From CAYIBD01 sp964361655 (GTDB taxonomy: Bacteria; Patescibacteriota; Minisyncoccia; Sungbacterales; SURF-37), in the NCBI GenBank assembly GCA_964361655.1, contig CAYIBD010000004.1, positions 1-32,463 on the forward strand: 32,463 nucleotides of DNA, given 5' to 3'. The notes beneath the pieces were generated by a model. The model worked only from the letters and a program-made list of their open reading frames with translations. It made no database searches and was not told the DNA's origin. Below are positions 31,101-32,463 of the stretch, one piece after another; positions within the stretch are counted from its first letter, which is position 1; each line of letters opens with the position of its first letter. The position numbers and the translations under genes are program-made.

Positions 31101-32463
31101 GCCCGCACTGTTTAGGCGATACCCGAACCAATCCGCGCCGCCCGAAGTGGCTTGAAGTTTCCATGAGCCGGAAACGGTCCGGGCGCTGCCGATGCCGCTT
31201 CCGGCAATCGGCAGGTCGGTGAATTCAGCCACCCGCGTGAACGAGGCCTCGCCCGGCAATTTGGCATAGAGCCGGAGGGTCGTTACCGCATACTGGGCAA
31301 TGGTCGTGCTCGAGTAGTTGAATAGAATCCGCGGCACGAGCTTGGTTGGGGCTCCCGGCGGATCGGAGCTCGTGAAGTCAGCGCGCATCCGCGTCGGAGA
31401 AGGCGGGATCATGGTGGGCGACGGAGGAGGTGGCGTGGACGAGATGCCAATGGGCAGTGCGCCGATGTTCGCAAAGCGAATATCCCGCTGGCCGTAGGGG
31501 TCGGTGGAGAGATTGGCAATATAAGTGAAAACAATACCAATCGCTCTATTAGACAGGGCTACGGCTTCGCCGCCAAAAGGCGTATCGTCGAGAATTTTCA
31601 GCGGCTGGGACCAGGCGCCGGTATCGAGACGGTAGGCATAATACGTGCTGAAGCCCATCCGCCCGAAAACCACCGGCTTTCCGGCGTACGCAATGAGATT
31701 CACTCCGCCGTGGTTCGATCCAAGACCGGCGATGAAGGCTTGGCGGATCCACGACCTTGCATCGGGGGAAGACATGATCACCAAGCCGCCCGAGTTTGCC
31801 GAGGATGGAAATACGTAGTAGGCAAGCCAAAATTTACCGTCTGGGGTTTGAAGGAGCGATGAATCATTTGATAATTCCAGGCCGGTGGTGACGTTCACCG
31901 GCGGCTCCCAGATAGCAAGATCGCGCGAGCGGGTGATCAGCGTGTCGGCCGCAGTAGTGGTTGTCCCGGATACCGAGGCATGGTAGCTCGCATAGTAATA
32001 GCCATCGGACGCATAGATAATGTCCCCCACAGAATTATTTATCTCGGTCGGAGCAACCTTGCGCTTGTTAGCCCACGCCAGGCCATCGCTAGAGGTATAA
32101 GTCACGAGGCCGGTCTCCCCTCCCGGCGCCCAGGCCAAGAGCACCAACTGGCCATTGACTCCCTCGGTAAGTGCCATGTCATCCCAGCTTTGGACCGCAA
32201 ACGCGGGAATAGTCCAGCTCGCGCCGTTGTCGTGTGAAACGGCTCCGCGGAGAACCGCAAGGTTATTCCCGCCGGAGTTGAATACGGAGACAAGATCGCC
32301 GTTCGCACGACGGTAAACCACTGGCTCCTGGTCCGAGCAGGTGTCATAGGTGATGTACGAGAGCGGTCGCGGCGCTGAGGTATCGCAGGGCGTTGGCGTT
32401 GCACTGGGGGGCGGCGGTGGCGGCGGAGGAGGTGGAGGAACTGCTTCAGTTGTGGTTGCAGTT
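28140..32463 (-). CDS. Giant multidomain surface protein with SBBP beta-propeller (5' end outside window)
   Basis: The frame is open to the window edge, so at least 1,440 residues are seen and the true N-terminus is missing. In order: a Thr/Pro-rich linker; a BNR/sialidase-like beta-propeller region (about 31470-32330) with SHDNGASW and YTSSDGLAW; fibronectin-III-like strands; an NGGETW Ig-like domain; a carboxypeptidase-regulatory-like domain (about 30070-30300) with GRIIDIKTGQPV; a second NGGENW domain; and seven SBBP repeats of about 57 residues (28140 to about 29335) with DAFIAKYDPNGNFLWARQL-type blocks. No anchor is visible at the C-terminus. Adhesion or binding is likely, but no ligand can be named. 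Confidence 0.88.
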   Translation of the reverse strand, partial: TATTTEAVPPPPPPPPPPPSATPTPCDTSAPRPLSYITYDTCSDQEPVVYRRANGDLVSVFNSGGNNLAVLRGAVSHDNGASWTIPAFAVQSWDDMALTEGVNGQLVLLAWAPGGETGLVTYTSSDGLAWANKRKVAPTEINNSVGDIIYASDGYYYASYHASVSGTTTTAADTLITRSRDLAIWEPPVNVTTGLELSNDSSLLQTPDGKFWLAYYVFPSSANSGGLVIMSSPDARSWIRQAFIAGLGSNHGGVNLIAYAGKPVVFGRMGFSTYYAYRLDTGAWSQPLKILDDTPFGGEAVALSNRAIGIVFTYIANLSTDPYGQRDIRFANIGALPIGISSTPPPPSPTMIPPSPTRMRADFTSSDPPGAPTKLVPRILFNYSSTTIAQYAVTTLRLYAKLPGEASFTRVAEFTDLPIAGSGIGSARTVSGSWKLQATSGGADWFGYRLNSAGEWDFQLTTSYAVGPYSWYVTGLNSLGESPASETATEHWLGAISVLAPKQDEIVATTSPTFQWTIATGWPFTPPHTVYLIDESQWGTNLATWAKQKWSWDGSLTYDGPALDPAKRYMAFVSGRAYMNDTTSYFSHAASTVTFRVSTTTIVATTPPPPPPTPPAPTSVVTVTAPNGGETWMQQTKPTIKWNASNITGNTVTINLLKGGVYYRTIASQAPQSSSTGSSFSYVWTIPTDIPQGIDYQIEIVNAGDTSVRDASDATFTIVPMPETVTIRGRIIDIKTGQPVANTGIRSFSQTNGTSFTTGPDGTFSVSASTAPIIAGGTQSWFASRGCYLTLGNGFAIGRWWLDGSLKVSVDPFDAGGPRPSYSILGPEVDIGDFVIWPVADMLYVHSDVLMKYMVQYPEEGRAAGIGGLVYSGASSGLIPLEYNARLLMTDANNKTFYSPYASLPLAHGCKPIALKYSGSQFSWEPLSLTVLAANGGENWLVGSNQTITWKSTGLPFDGLTRIELRDGANPSTLVALLSTTTPVQAGKFDWSIPAGFRTGSYVVRIEPYMKSGGGLLFTNHAQAIADSSDAPFSIAAPVISGAPSWVRLLGTSAVEYGDSADAAAVDSFGNIYIAGYVGSALAGQTSYGSTDAFIAKYDPNGNFLWARQLGSIFYDTYKAITVDVSGNVYAAGLAYQSFDGHAHGGNTDAVIVKYDANGNKLWSRTIGTATNDQFYGIAVEPTVNGSVYAVGNTEGAPDGQVNAGFCDILIAKYAADGAKLWTKLLGTPDCEKAEAVAAESTDIFYVSGWVRNSLDGQPYAGGEDAFLIKYDSNGNRLWTRLLGGSASEVGYGLAADGASVYVAGDTTGSLAGQVNAGVMDAYLARYTPAGDRLWVRQFGASGQDVAYAVASDGRNAVVAGELTSSAGGLPDAFAAFYDAVGGSSTWMRTLDSGTTDSARGIAVDRSSRSAYIAGDTWGSLGGQTNAGGLDAFLAKYQLP

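Overview
This is a GC-rich bacterial window that reads with the standard code: TGA is a normal stop, for example at the ends of rpsF and ssb. The gene set is housekeeping genes mixed with many single-pass or secreted proteins built from Ig-like, GerMN/Gmad2, cupredoxin-like, peptidoglycan-binding, CAP, VTT and SBBP-propeller domains, together with a DUF763 gene and a mini-zincin. Proteins are short, genes are packed tightly (ATGA overlaps), few starts have Shine-Dalgarno sites, and several start codons lie about 6 nt after a -10 box. I infer a member of the Patescibacteria/CPR (Parcubacteria-like). There is no rRNA, tRNA or phylogenetic marker search behind that call.

Layout. 1-402 is the 3' end of ychF. 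533-2119 (+) is the conserved rpsF-ssb-rpsR set, with an unusual palindrome-rich spacer before rpsR. 2215-5889 (-) holds recA, an Ig-like anchored protein and ftsK. 5938-7348 (-) holds a membrane protein and a two-ORF locus that looks like one four-helix-turn-helix DNA-binding gene broken by a single-base frameshift. 7417-8751 (-) holds a cupredoxin-like protein and a MutY-like glycosylase without an Fe-S cluster. 8805-11693 (+) holds an aquaporin, two small membrane proteins and an alpha/beta hydrolase; a 46-codon Cys-rich ORF with its own Shine-Dalgarno site and terminator lies on the opposite strand. 11940-18302 (-) is a complete F-type ATP synthase operon, atpBEFHAGDC, followed by a methyltransferase-like remnant. 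18429-32463 (-) is a long run of envelope and surface genes: a GerMN/Gmad2 lipoprotein, two small membrane proteins, a CAP-domain protein, DUF1761, a VTT-domain membrane protein, a double peptidoglycan-binding protein, DUF763, a mini-zincin, DUF362, and a three-gene surface cluster headed by a giant propeller protein that runs off the window.

How it fits together. The ATP synthase suggests a membrane proton gradient is made or used; its c-subunit has no Na+ ligand set. RecA, SSB, FtsK and the glycosylase cover DNA maintenance, and S6/S18/YchF belong to translation. The right half is mostly cell surface: enzymes or binding domains fixed by one N-terminal helix or lipid, then a secreted multidomain protein of at least 1,440 residues with a disulfide-repeat protein and a membrane protein downstream.

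Most notable observations: the frameshifted four-HTH gene; a palindromic element with 15-bp inverted ends that has supplied the C-terminal tail of ATP synthase delta; a second palindromic element between genes; a hairpin that buries the rpsR start codon; recurrent leaderless-type promoters; and the Cys-pair repeat protein beside the giant propeller protein.
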